Of a stretch of 64,000 bases of DNA, positions 16,958-25,384 are shown one piece after another. This stretch comes from Burkholderia sp. Bp8992 (GTDB lineage: Bacteria > Pseudomonadota > Gammaproteobacteria > Burkholderiales > Burkholderiaceae), in the NCBI RefSeq assembly GCF_003853705.1, contig NZ_QTQI01000025.1, positions 1 to 64,000 on the forward strand, written 5' to 3'. Numbering within the stretch: the first letter of the stretch is position 1; each line of letters opens with the position of its first letter. The position numbers were made by a program, and so were the translations under genes. The notes beneath the pieces are model-generated. The model had not been told where the DNA came from. It worked only from the letters and a program-made list of their open reading frames with translations, and did no database searches.

Positions 16958-16990
16958 TAGGGTGTGTTTGCCTATGGAACGCACTTGCGT
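16958..16990. repeat. Diverged single end of the 287-bp palindromic element family
   Basis: The 32 bases from AGGGTGTGTTTGCCTATGG onward match 25 of 32 positions of the corresponding terminal inverted repeat sequence at 27090. It lies in the 69-bp gap between the fliT stop and the FliK-like start. No matching inverted partner was found close by. Confidence 0.55.
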
Positions 16991-17007
16991 GGCCCCGAAA
17001 ACGGGCC

Positions 17008-17340
17008 CTACCCGCGCGCCCGATAGAGATCGGTCAATACCTGGGTCGAGCGCCGCGCCTCGAACAGCGCGGACAACCGCGCGACGTCCGGGCTCGCGAG
17101 ATCGCGGATCGCCGCGTCGTCGGCCAGGATGCGGCGGATCAGGCCGAGCTTGCGCCCGAGATCCGATTCGTCGAGCGCGACGCCCGGATCGGCTTCCTTC
17201 AACCCGTCGACCAGTTGCATGAATTCGGCCTGCAACCCCGGCAACGCGCTCCAGTCGGCGTCGCGGGCGGCGCACAGCATGCGCCCCGACACGGCGGCGA
17301 GCGCCTCGTAACGTGCGAAGTATTCGGCCTTGTGATTCAT
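17008..17340 (-). CDS. fliT: Flagellar protein FliT
   Basis: A 110-residue, all-helical small protein, the size of FliT export chaperones. It starts MNHKAEYFARYEALAAVSGRM and contains a central DGLKEADPGVALDESD region. FliT family sequences are poorly conserved, so the call leans on position: its start overlaps the fliS stop by four bases, the standard fliST order. FliT binds the filament cap protein FliD and in enteric bacteria also inhibits FlhDC. Transcription is probably from the FliA-type promoter upstream of fliS. Confidence 0.8.
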   Translation of the reverse strand: MNHKAEYFARYEALAAVSGRMLCAARDADWSALPGLQAEFMQLVDGLKEADPGVALDESDLGRKLGLIRRILADDAAIRDLASPDVARLSALFEARRSTQVLTDLYRARG

Positions 17341-17771
17341 CGTGATGCGTCCGCTGCCTGTTGCGCGGCCATCCGCGCGACTTCCGGGCCGATGCCCGTC
17401 CATGCTTCCTCGAGCGTCGCGAGCAGCCTGTCGACCTCGACCAGCATCGCGTCGCTCGCCTGCGCGTTCGCGTCCATCAGGCGCCGGCCGATATACGCGT
17501 ACAGCGCGTCGAGCCGGTCCGCGATCTCGCCGCCTGCGTCGCGGTTCAGCGAGGCCTGCAGCCCGCTCTCGACGATCCGGATCGCCTTGCTGATCGCTTC
17601 GCCGCGCGCGGCCACGTTGCCCTGCTGCAAATGCATGCGCGCCAGCGCGATCGCCTGCCGCGCGCCCTGGTACAGCATCGCGATCAGCCGGTGCGGGGAG
17701 GCGCCCATCACCCCCGTCTCGACGCCGACACGCGCATAGGCACTGGCTCCAGCGTGTCCTGGGGAAAACAT
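17337..17771 (-). CDS. fliS: Flagellar export chaperone FliS
   Basis: A 144-residue cytoplasmic chaperone that holds flagellin monomers before export. Family features seen are AYARVGVETGVMGASPHRLIAMLYQGARQAI near the N-terminus, then RGEAISKAIRIVESGLQASL and a Tyr-rich RLDALYAYIGRRLMDAN. The length is normal. It is first in a fliS-fliT unit with a four-base overlap. A good sigma-28 (FliA) promoter lies about 75-100 bases upstream, matching late-class expression with flagellin. Confidence 0.93.
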   Translation of the reverse strand: MFSPGHAGASAYARVGVETGVMGASPHRLIAMLYQGARQAIALARMHLQQGNVAARGEAISKAIRIVESGLQASLNRDAGGEIADRLDALYAYIGRRLMDANAQASDAMLVEVDRLLATLEEAWTGIGPEVARMAAQQAADASR

Positions 17772-17844
17772 GCGCTTCTCCTTGTTCTGCCTTGGCTATA
17801 CGGTCGCCGCCACCGTGCATCGCACGGCGCGGCCTTCTCCGGAG

Positions 17845-17871
17845 TTATCGGAAGGGATTTGAAAAGCTTTA
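17845..17871 (-). promoter_or_regulatory. FliA (sigma-28) promoter for fliST
   Basis: Read on the minus strand: TAAAGCTT, 11 bases, TCCGATAA. The consensus is TAAAGTTT-N11-GCCGATAA, so each half has a single mismatch and the spacing is exact. It lies 74 bases upstream of the fliS start. Confidence 0.85.
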
Positions 17872-17933
17872 GGCGCACGCGGCGGCCGCCGGGCGCGGAA
17901 AAGCCGGTTCACCGGCCCCGCCCGGCCCGCCTG

Positions 17934-18278
17934 TCACACCGACATCTGCATGATGTCGTTGTAAGCGCTCACTAGCTTGTTGCGGACCTGGAGCCCGAAC
18001 TGGAAGCCGATGTTGGCTTTCTGCATGTCGACCATCACGTCGTTCAGCGACACGTTCGGCGCACCGACCTCGAACGCCTTCGCCTCGCCGAGCGCGTGCT
18101 GCTGGTCGCCGCTGATCTTGTCGAGCGACGCCTTCATCGCGCTCGCGAACGTGCTGGCCGTCGCCGCGCCCGAGCCGGCAAGCGCTGCCGTCGGGCTCGC
18201 GACGCCGCCGGACGCCTGCGCGGCCATCGACTGCATCTGTTGCAACACCGAACCGATTCCGCTGACGTTCGCAGTCAT
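17934..18278 (-). CDS. fliE: Flagellar hook-basal body protein FliE
   Basis: A 114-residue protein joining the MS ring to the rod. It shows the FliE C-terminal signature [20 protein letters not shown], then [16 protein letters not shown] to the end. The N-terminal part ([19 protein letters not shown]) is Ala-rich with no signal peptide, as expected for a protein exported by the flagellar apparatus itself. I chose the ATG with GGGGAC before it and not an in-frame codon further upstream. It is transcribed divergently from fliF, with a shared promoter region of about 250 bases. Confidence 0.95.
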   Translation of the reverse strand: MTANVSGIGSVLQQMQSMAAQASGGVASPTAALAGSGAATASTFASAMKASLDKISGDQQHALGEAKAFEVGAPNVSLNDVMVDMQKANIGFQFGLQVRNKLVSAYNDIMQMSV

Positions 18279-18527
18279 GCTGTCCCCAGGCTGAGAGAAG
18301 AGACCCGGACGTACCGGGCGGATCCGCCGGCGCCGCACCACGCGCACCATGCCGGATCGCGAAAAAGGATAGCAGCGCGCCGCGCGTCAAAGCCGAGAAA
18401 GTACGGGGGAAACCCCGCTCTTTTCGGTCGATCGGAGTGCGGCGCGGATCACGATAATCGCATCGTGTCATTGTCCGCCCGCTCGTCCGAGCGAGCTCAG
18501 TGGTCCCGCTCCGGAGAAACTCGACGC
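18279..18527. promoter_or_regulatory. Divergent promoter region fliE/fliF
   Basis: A gene-free 249-bp interval between the divergent fliE and fliF operons, expected to hold class II flagellar promoters. I could not identify a convincing sigma-54, sigma-28 or FlhDC site by eye. Confidence 0.4.
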
Positions 18528-20291
18528 ATGGATTCGCAGGCCAACTCGCTGATCAACCCCGACGCCCGCGCGGGCCTCGCCAGCCCGGCGTCCGGTGCCG
18601 CCGCGGCCGCCGCGTTGCCGGGCGCGGGCGTCGCCGGCGCTGACTTCGGGCTGGGCGGCTTCGCGGAACGCATTCCCGGCATCTCGCGGATGAAGGGCAA
18701 CCCGAAGCTGCCGTTCCTGATCGCCGTCGCGTTCGCGATCGCCGCGATCACCGCGCTCGTGCTGTGGAGCCGCGCCCCCGACTACCGCGTGCTGTACAGC
18801 AACCTGTCGGACCGCGACGGCGGCGCGATCATTGCCGCGCTCCAGCAGGCAAACGTTCCCTACAAGTTCGCCGACGCCGGCGGCGCGATCCTCGTGCCGT
18901 CGAGCCAGGTGCACGAAACGCGCCTGAAGCTCGCCGCGATGGGGCTGCCCAAGGGCGGCTCGGTCGGCTTCGAGCTGATGGACAACCAGAAATTCGGCAT
19001 CAGCCAGTTCGCCGAGCAGATCAATTACCAGCGCGCGCTCGAAGGCGAGCTGCAGCGCACCATCGAATCGATCAATGCCGTGCGCGGCGCGCGCGTGCAT
19101 CTCGCGATTCCGAAGCCGTCGGTGTTCGTGCGCGACAAGGAAGCGCCGAGCGCGTCGGTGTTCGTCGACCTCTACCCGGGCCGCGTCCTCGACGAGGGCC
19201 AGGTCCAGGCGATCACGCGGATGGTGTCGTCCGGCGTGCCCGACATGCCCGCGAAGAACGTGACGATCGTCGACCAGGACGGCAACCTGCTGACCCAGAC
19301 CGCGTCCGCCACGGGCCTCGACGCGAGCCAGCTCAAGTACGTGCAGCAGGTCGAGCACAACACGCAGAAGCGCATCGACGCGATCCTCGCGCCGATCTTC
19401 GGCGCCGGCAACGCGCGCTCGCAGGTCAGCGCGGACCTCGATTTCTCGAAGATCGAGCAGACGTCGGAAAGCTACGGCCCGAACGGCAATCCGCAGCAGT
19501 CCGCGATCCGCAGCCAGCAGACCAGCAGCTCGACCGAACTCGCGCAGGGCGGCGCGTCGGGCGTGCCGGGCGCGCTGTCGAACACGCCGCCGCAGCCGGC
19601 GTCCGCGCCGGTCGTCGCCGGCAACGGCCAGAACGGGCCGCAGACGACGCCGGTCAGCGACCGCAAGGACCAGACGACCAACTACGAAGTCGACAAGACG
19701 ATCCGTCATCTCGAACAGCCGATGGGCAACGTGAAGCGGCTGTCGGTCGCGGTCGTCGTCAACTACCAGCCGGTCGCCGACGCGAAGGGCCACGTGACGA
19801 TGCAGCCGCTGCCGCCGGCCAAGCTCGCGCAGGTCGAGCAGCTTGTGAAGGATGCGATGGGCTACGACGAGAAGCGCGGCGACTCGGTGAACGTCGTGAA
19901 CAGCGCGTTCTCGACCGCGAGCGACCCGTACGCCGACCTGCCGTGGTGGCGCCAGCCCGACATGATCGCGATGGCGAAGGAAGCCGCGAAGTGGCTCGGC
20001 ATCGCGGCGGCCGCGGCGGCGCTCTACTTCATGTTCGTGCGCCCGGCGATGCGCCGCGCATTCCCGCCGCCCGAGCCGGCCGCGCCGGCGCTCGCGGCGC
20101 CGGACGATCCGGTCGCGCTCGACGGCCTGCCCGCGCTGGAGAAGGCGGAGGAGCCCGACTCGCTGCTGCTCGGCTTCGAAACCGAGAAGAACCGTTACGA
20201 ACGCAACCTCGACTACGCGCGCACGATCGCCCGCCAGGATCCGAAGATCGTCGCCACCGTCGTGAAGAACTGGGTGTCCGATGAACGCTGA
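18528..20291 (+). CDS. fliF: Flagellar MS-ring protein FliF
   Basis: A 587-residue inner-membrane protein that forms the MS ring. A first membrane helix at about residues 64-84 (LPFLIAVAFAIAAITALVLW) is followed by the YscJ/FliF ring domain with DYRVLYSNLSDRDGGAII, YQRALEGELQRTIESI and VRGARVHLAIPKPSVF. A linker and second ring domain carry NYEVDKTIRHLEQPMG. A second helix at about residue 490-510 precedes a cytoplasmic tail, whose end binds FliG. It opens an operon fliFGHIJK, and its stop overlaps fliG by 11 bases. Confidence 0.97.
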   Translation: MDSQANSLINPDARAGLASPASGAAAAAALPGAGVAGADFGLGGFAERIPGISRMKGNPKLPFLIAVAFAIAAITALVLWSRAPDYRVLYSNLSDRDGGAIIAALQQANVPYKFADAGGAILVPSSQVHETRLKLAAMGLPKGGSVGFELMDNQKFGISQFAEQINYQRALEGELQRTIESINAVRGARVHLAIPKPSVFVRDKEAPSASVFVDLYPGRVLDEGQVQAITRMVSSGVPDMPAKNVTIVDQDGNLLTQTASATGLDASQLKYVQQVEHNTQKRIDAILAPIFGAGNARSQVSADLDFSKIEQTSESYGPNGNPQQSAIRSQQTSSSTELAQGGASGVPGALSNTPPQPASAPVVAGNGQNGPQTTPVSDRKDQTTNYEVDKTIRHLEQPMGNVKRLSVAVVVNYQPVADAKGHVTMQPLPPAKLAQVEQLVKDAMGYDEKRGDSVNVVNSAFSTASDPYADLPWWRQPDMIAMAKEAAKWLGIAAAAAALYFMFVRPAMRRAFPPPEPAAPALAAPDDPVALDGLPALEKAEEPDSLLLGFETEKNRYERNLDYARTIARQDPKIVATVVKNWVSDER

Positions 20292-21276
20292 AGGCTTGAC
20301 CAAGAGCGCACTCCTGCTGATGTCGATCGGCGAGGAAGAGGCCGCGCAGGTATTCAAGTTCCTCGCGCCGCGCGAGGTCCAGAAGATCGGCGCCGCGATG
20401 GCCGCGCTGAAGAACGTCACGCGCGAGCAGGTCGAGGGCGTGCTGCAGGAGTTCGCGAAGGAAGCCGAGCAGCACACCGCGCTGTCGCTCGATTCGAGCG
20501 ACTACATCCGCTCGGTGCTGACCAAGGCGCTCGGCGAGGACAAGGCCGGCGTGCTCATCGACCGGATCCTGCAAGGCAGCGACACGAGCGGCATCGAGGG
20601 CCTGAAGTGGATGGACTCCGCCGCCGTGGCCGAACTGATCAAGAACGAGCATCCGCAGATCATCGCGACGATCCTCGTGCACCTCGACCGCGACCAGGCG
20701 TCGGAAATCGCGTCGTGCTTCACCGAGCGGCTGCGTAACGACGTGATCCTGCGGATCGCGACGCTCGACGGCATCCAGCCGGCCGCGCTGCGCGAGCTCG
20801 ACGACGTGCTGACGGGCCTGCTGTCCGGCAGCGACAACCTGAAGCGCAGCCCGATGGGCGGTATCCGCACCGCGGCCGAGATCCTGAACTTCATGACGAG
20901 CGTGCATGAGGAAGGCGTACTCGAAAGCGTGCGCCAGTACGACGCCGAACTCGCGCAGAAGATCATCGACCAGATGTTCGTGTTCGAGAACCTGCTCGAC
21001 CTCGAGGACCGCGCGATCCAGATGGTGCTCAAGGAAGTCGAGTCGGAAACGCTGATCATCGCGCTGAAGGGCGCGCCGCCGGCCCTGCGCCAGAAGTTCC
21101 TCGCGAACATGTCGCAGCGTGCGGCCGAACTGCTCGCCGAGGATCTCGACGCGCGCGGCCCGGTACGCGTGTCCGACGTCGAGACGCAGCAGCGCCGCAT
21201 CCTGCAGATCGTGCGCAACCTGGCCGAGAGCGGCGCGATCGCGATCGGCGGCAAGGCGGAAGACGCGTATGTCTGA
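20281..21276 (+). CDS. fliG: Flagellar motor switch protein FliG
   Basis: A 331-residue rotor protein of normal length. The N-terminal domain (EGLTKSALLLMSIGEEEAAQVFKFL) binds FliF. The middle domain contains EHPQIIATILVHLDRDQASEI, the EHPQ motif that contacts FliM. The C-terminal domain, with charged residues that interact with the stator, includes RAIQMVLKEVESETLIIALKG and SQRAAELLAEDLDARGPVRVSDVE. Its start lies within the end of fliF and its stop overlaps fliH, so translation is coupled along the operon. Confidence 0.97.
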   Translation: MNAEGLTKSALLLMSIGEEEAAQVFKFLAPREVQKIGAAMAALKNVTREQVEGVLQEFAKEAEQHTALSLDSSDYIRSVLTKALGEDKAGVLIDRILQGSDTSGIEGLKWMDSAAVAELIKNEHPQIIATILVHLDRDQASEIASCFTERLRNDVILRIATLDGIQPAALRELDDVLTGLLSGSDNLKRSPMGGIRTAAEILNFMTSVHEEGVLESVRQYDAELAQKIIDQMFVFENLLDLEDRAIQMVLKEVESETLIIALKGAPPALRQKFLANMSQRAAELLAEDLDARGPVRVSDVETQQRRILQIVRNLAESGAIAIGGKAEDAYV

Positions 21277-21952
21277 TTCGGCGAGCGATCGCGTGGGCAC
21301 CCTCACCGCGTACCAGCGGTGGGAGATGGCGTCGTTCGACCCGCCGCCGCCCCCGCCGCCGCCCGACGACGCGGCGGCGGCTGCCGCCGCGCTCGCCGAG
21401 GAACTGCAGCGCGTGCGCGACGCCGCGCACGCCGAAGGCCATGCGGCCGGCCACGTCGAAGGTCAGGCGCTCGGCTACCAGGCCGGTTTCGAGCAGGGCC
21501 GCGAACAGGGTTTCGAGGCCGGCCAGGCCGACGCACGCGAGCAGGCCGCGCAGCTCGCCGCGCTCGCCGCGTCGTTCCGCGAGGCCGTGTCGAGCGTCGA
21601 GCACGATCTCGCGTCCGACCTCGCGCAGCTCGCGCTCGACATCGCGCAGCAGGTCGTGCGCCAGCACGTGAAGCATGACCCGGCCGCGCTGGTCGCGGCC
21701 GTGCGCGACGTGCTCGCGGCCGAACCGGCACTGTCCGGCGCACCGCATCTCGCGGTGAATCCGGCCGACCTGCCCGTCGTCGAAGCCTACCTGCAGGACG
21801 ATCTCGATACGCTCGGCTGGAACGTGCGCACCGACGCATCGATCGAGCGCGGCGGCTGCCGCGCGCATGCCGCGACCGGCGAGGTCGATGCGACGCTGCC
21901 CACGCGCTGGCAGCGTGTCGCCGCCGCGATCGGCAAGGTGAGCACGTGGTGA
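21269..21952 (+). CDS. fliH: Flagellar assembly protein FliH
   Basis: A 227-residue cytoplasmic protein that dimerises and regulates the FliI ATPase. The N-terminus has [16 protein letters not shown], a proline run after the Trp-rich tip that docks on the export gate. A GxxxG-type repeat region ([30 protein letters not shown]) at about residues 60-90 is a hallmark of FliH. The C-terminal domain ([17 protein letters not shown]) binds FliI. It overlaps fliG by eight bases and fliI by seven. Confidence 0.95.
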   Translation: MSDSASDRVGTLTAYQRWEMASFDPPPPPPPPDDAAAAAAALAEELQRVRDAAHAEGHAAGHVEGQALGYQAGFEQGREQGFEAGQADAREQAAQLAALAASFREAVSSVEHDLASDLAQLALDIAQQVVRQHVKHDPAALVAAVRDVLAAEPALSGAPHLAVNPADLPVVEAYLQDDLDTLGWNVRTDASIERGGCRAHAATGEVDATLPTRWQRVAAAIGKVSTW

Positions 21953-23484
21953 CGCGGCCGCCCGAAGCGCTCGCGCACGACGGCATGACGCCGCTCGAAC
22001 GCGAGCTCGCGCTCGCGTCGTTCGGGCCGGCTGCCGCGCACGACACCGCACACGACGCCACGCCGCACACGGCCGCCGCCGGCGCCGCACCGCGCGCACC
22101 GCACAATCCGCATCTCGCGCACTGGCGCACGCACCTGAACGGGCTTGGCGCGCGCAGCCACCGCGCGCTGCCGCTGCGGCCGTGCGGGCGCCTCACGCGC
22201 GCGGCCGGCCTCGTGCTCGAGGCGATCGGGCTGCGCCTGTCGGTCGGCGCCGAATGCACGATCGAGCTGCCGCCCGGCAGCACGCTGCCGCATGCAGAAG
22301 CCGAAGTCGTCGGCTTCGCCGGCGACCGCCTGTTCCTGATGCCGACCACCGACGTCGCAGGCGTGCTGCCCGGCGCGCGCGTGTGGCCGCGCGAAAGCGC
22401 ACCCGTCGCCGATCCGCTCGCGGGCGCGAAGCGGCTGCCGGTCGGCTGGGAAATGCTCGGGCGCGTCGTGGACGCGTCGGGCCGCCCGCTCGACGGCCTC
22501 GGCCCGCTCACGGCGAAAGTCGAGGCGCCGCTGTCGGCGCCGTCGATCAACCCGCTCGAACGCGAGCCGATCCACCACGTGCTCGACGTCGGCGTGCGCG
22601 CGATCAACGCGCTGCTCACCGTCGGCCGCGGCCAGCGGATGGGCCTGTTCGCCGGCTCCGGCGTCGGCAAGTCGGTGCTGCTCGGCACGATGGCGCGCTA
22701 CACGAGCGCGGAAGTGATCGTGATCGGGCTGATCGGCGAACGCGGCCGCGAAGTGAAGGAATTCATCGAACAGATCCTCGGCGAGGACGGGCTCGCGCGC
22801 TCGGTCGTCGTCGCGGCGCCGGCCGACGTGTCGCCGCTGCTGCGCATGCAGGGCGCCGCGTACGCGACGTCGCTCGCCGAGTATTTCCGCGACCAGGGCA
22901 AGCATGTGCTGCTGCTGATGGATTCGCTGACGCGCTACGCGATGGCGCAGCGCGAGATCGCGCTGGCGATCGGCGAGCCGCCCGCGACCAAGGGCTATCC
23001 GCCGTCGGTGTTCGCGAAGCTGCCCGCGCTCGTCGAGCGCACCGGCAACGGGCCGGAGGGCGGCGGCTCGATCACCGCGTTCTACACGGTGCTGACCGAG
23101 GGCGACGACCAGCAGGACCCGATCGCCGATTCGGCGCGCGCGATCCTCGACGGCCACATCGTGCTATCGCGCGCGCTCGCCGAGGCCGGCCACTATCCCG
23201 CGATCGACATCGAGGCGTCGATCAGCCGCGCGATGACCGCGCTGATCGACGAAGGCCATCTCGACCACGTGCGGCAGTTCAAGCAGATGCTGTCGCGCTA
23301 CCAGCGCAATCGCGACCTGATCGCGGTCGGCGCGTATGCACCCGGCCGCGACGCGCAGCTCGACCGCGCGATCGCGCTCTACCCGCGCATCGAGGCATTC
23401 CTGCAGCAGGGCTTTCGCGAATGCGCGCCGTTCGCGTCGAGCCTCGCTGCGCTCGACGCGCTGTTCGACGCTTACGGAGGCTGA
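21946..23484 (+). CDS. fliI: Flagellar export ATPase FliI
   Basis: A 512-residue F1-beta-like ATPase that powers flagellar export. Walker [12 protein letters not shown] lies at about residues 236-247, followed by [17 protein letters not shown], the Walker B region [17 protein letters not shown], and the [21 protein letters not shown] block typical of type III ATPases. It is somewhat longer than most because of an Ala/His-rich N-terminal extension of about 55 residues. Start codons are two adjacent GTGs overlapping the fliH end; the first is used here. fliJ follows by five bases. Confidence 0.96.
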   Translation: MVTRPPEALAHDGMTPLERELALASFGPAAAHDTAHDATPHTAAAGAAPRAPHNPHLAHWRTHLNGLGARSHRALPLRPCGRLTRAAGLVLEAIGLRLSVGAECTIELPPGSTLPHAEAEVVGFAGDRLFLMPTTDVAGVLPGARVWPRESAPVADPLAGAKRLPVGWEMLGRVVDASGRPLDGLGPLTAKVEAPLSAPSINPLEREPIHHVLDVGVRAINALLTVGRGQRMGLFAGSGVGKSVLLGTMARYTSAEVIVIGLIGERGREVKEFIEQILGEDGLARSVVVAAPADVSPLLRMQGAAYATSLAEYFRDQGKHVLLLMDSLTRYAMAQREIALAIGEPPATKGYPPSVFAKLPALVERTGNGPEGGGSITAFYTVLTEGDDQQDPIADSARAILDGHIVLSRALAEAGHYPAIDIEASISRAMTALIDEGHLDHVRQFKQMLSRYQRNRDLIAVGAYAPGRDAQLDRAIALYPRIEAFLQQGFRECAPFASSLAALDALFDAYGG

Positions 23485-23489
23485 CCCGA

Positions 23490-23948
23490 ATGGCTCACGG
23501 CTTTCCCCTTCAGCTGCTGCTCGATCGCGCGCAGGACGACCTCGACTCGGCCGCGAAGCAGCTCGGCACTGCCCAGCGCGACCGCACCGCGGCCGCCGAG
23601 CAGCTCGACGCGCTGCTGCGCTACCGCGACGAATATCACGCGCGCTTCGCGCAGTCCGCGCAACACGGGATGCCGGCCGGCAACTGGCGCAATTTCCAGG
23701 CGTTCATCGACACGCTCGACGCGGCGATCTCGCAGCAGCGCAACGTGCTGGCCGCCGCCGAAGTCCGGATCGACGAGGCGCGCCCGAACTGGCAACAGAA
23801 GAAACGCACCGTCGGCTCGTATGAAATCCTGCAGGCACGCGGCGTCGCGCAGGAAGCGACGCGCGAGGCCCGGCGCGAACAGCGCGACGCCGACGAACAC
23901 GCCGCGAAGATCCTGCGCATGCGGGCCGACGCGGCCCGCTCGTCGTAA
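23490..23948 (+). CDS. fliJ: Flagellar export protein FliJ
   Basis: A 152-residue, almost entirely coiled-coil protein, the stalk that couples FliI to the FlhA gate. The sequence starts MAHGFPLQLLLDRAQDDLDSA and shows the family helices (EQLDALLRYRDEYHARFA and FIDTLDAAISQQ). Low sequence conservation is usual for FliJ; the position directly between fliI and fliK settles the call. Confidence 0.92.
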   Translation: MAHGFPLQLLLDRAQDDLDSAAKQLGTAQRDRTAAAEQLDALLRYRDEYHARFAQSAQHGMPAGNWRNFQAFIDTLDAAISQQRNVLAAAEVRIDEARPNWQQKKRTVGSYEILQARGVAQEATREARREQRDADEHAAKILRMRADAARSS

Positions 23949-23979
23949 CCGACCAACGCATTCGAACGAGAGAACCGTC

Positions 23980-25356
23980 ATGCCTCCCCTGCCCCTGCTT
24001 GGCGCGCTGCTCGACACCGCCGGCGCCGCACTCAAGGCCGCCCGCGGCTCGGGTTCGTCCGCCGCCGGCAACGATGCGTCGGCGGCCGCGACCGCCGCGC
24101 CGTTCGCGCAGACGCTGAAGCAAAGCGTCGTCACGCGTCGCGACGCGTCGAATCCCGCTACGCCCGATGCATCGACGACGCAGGCTGCGTCGAAGCCGGC
24201 CACGAGCACGAAGCCGTCCGGCACGGACGACGACGACAAGTCCACCGACGTCGCGAACGCGACGGCCAATCCCGACGCCGCCGCGCTCGCGGCCGCCGCT
24301 GCCGTGCAGGCACAGCTGCAGGCGCGCACGGACAACGCGGCGCCGGCCGATGCGGCCACCGCCACCGCCGCTGCCGCCGTCGCCGTCGCCGACACGACGC
24401 GAAAAACGGCCGTGTCAGGCCAGCCCGACGCCACGGCGACGCTGGCTGATCATGCGGCCGGGGATGCAGCTGCCCAGCCGCTCGAACCGACGTCGAGCCG
24501 CGACGCGCTGCAGGCCGCGCTCGCCAGGCTGACGGGCGGCGCGGGCGCGATTGCGATGCCGGCGACCGGCGCGTCCGCCGCGGCGACGACCTCGTCGCCG
24601 ACAGCAACCGCCTCGACCGCCGCCGCCGCGCCGCTGACGCCGAAGGTGCCGACGTTCGACCGTACGCTCGCCGACGCGAAAGGCGCGCTCGCCCCGCAGC
24701 AGGCGCCGACCCAGGCCACGCCGCAGGCGCTGCAGGCCGACGCGAACGCGCAGTCCGGCGCACAGCATGCACTCGCGGCAGCCAGCGAAGCGACCGATCC
24801 GGCCGCCAGCGCGACGCTCGCGGCCGGCGCAACGGCCGCGGCCGCCGCGCAGGCGAACCTGCAGCTGTCGCCGGCCGCCGGTGCGATCGCCGCTGCCAAC
24901 GCGCACGTGCTCGCGCCGCATGTCGGCACCGCCGACTGGACGGACGCACTGAGCCAGAAGGTCGTGTTCCTGTCGAATGCGCACCAGCAGAGCGCCGAGC
25001 TGACGCTCAACCCGCCCGATCTCGGGCCGCTGCAGGTCGTGCTGCGCGTCGCGGACAACCATGCGCACGCGCTGTTCGTGTCGCAGCACGCGCAGGTGCG
25101 CGAGGCCGTCGAAGCCGCGCTGCCGAAGCTGCGCGAGGCGATGGAAGCAGGCGGGCTCGGGCTCGGCAGCACGACCGTCAGCGACGGCGGCTTCGCTTCC
25201 CAGCAGCAGAACCCGCAACAGACCTTCGCCCACGGCCAGTCGCCGCGGCGCGGGAACGGCGGATCGTCAGCCGTCGATGCACCGGCCGACGTTGTGCAAT
25301 CCGCACCGGCCGCCGCGAGCGTGAGCCGCGCCGGCCTCGTCGATACGTTTGCCTGA
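23980..25356 (+). CDS. fliK: Flagellar hook-length control protein FliK (canonical)
   Basis: A 458-residue exported ruler protein. A long Ala/Thr-rich, low-complexity N-terminal region (about residues 1-310) is followed by the conserved C-terminal domain: WTDALSQKVVFLSNAHQQSAEL, then LTLNPPDLGPLQVVLRVADN and EAVEAALPKLREAMEAGGL. The NPPDLGPL motif is the hallmark of FliK. It ends the fliFGHIJK operon; the next gene converges after 28 bases with no visible terminator. Compare the paralogue at 15571, which has a diverged C-domain. Confidence 0.94.
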   Translation: MPPLPLLGALLDTAGAALKAARGSGSSAAGNDASAAATAAPFAQTLKQSVVTRRDASNPATPDASTTQAASKPATSTKPSGTDDDDKSTDVANATANPDAAALAAAAAVQAQLQARTDNAAPADAATATAAAAVAVADTTRKTAVSGQPDATATLADHAAGDAAAQPLEPTSSRDALQAALARLTGGAGAIAMPATGASAAATTSSPTATASTAAAAPLTPKVPTFDRTLADAKGALAPQQAPTQATPQALQADANAQSGAQHALAAASEATDPAASATLAAGATAAAAAQANLQLSPAAGAIAAANAHVLAPHVGTADWTDALSQKVVFLSNAHQQSAELTLNPPDLGPLQVVLRVADNHAHALFVSQHAQVREAVEAALPKLREAMEAGGLGLGSTTVSDGGFASQQQNPQQTFAHGQSPRRGNGGSSAVDAPADVVQSAPAAASVSRAGLVDTFA

Positions 25357-25384
25357 GCATGCCGTTTCGGTGCGCGCGCCGCGC

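Noticed and set aside
21340-21366. Poly-CCG tract as a possible slippage or repeat element
   Set aside because: It encodes the normal proline run near the N-terminus of FliH and is in frame.
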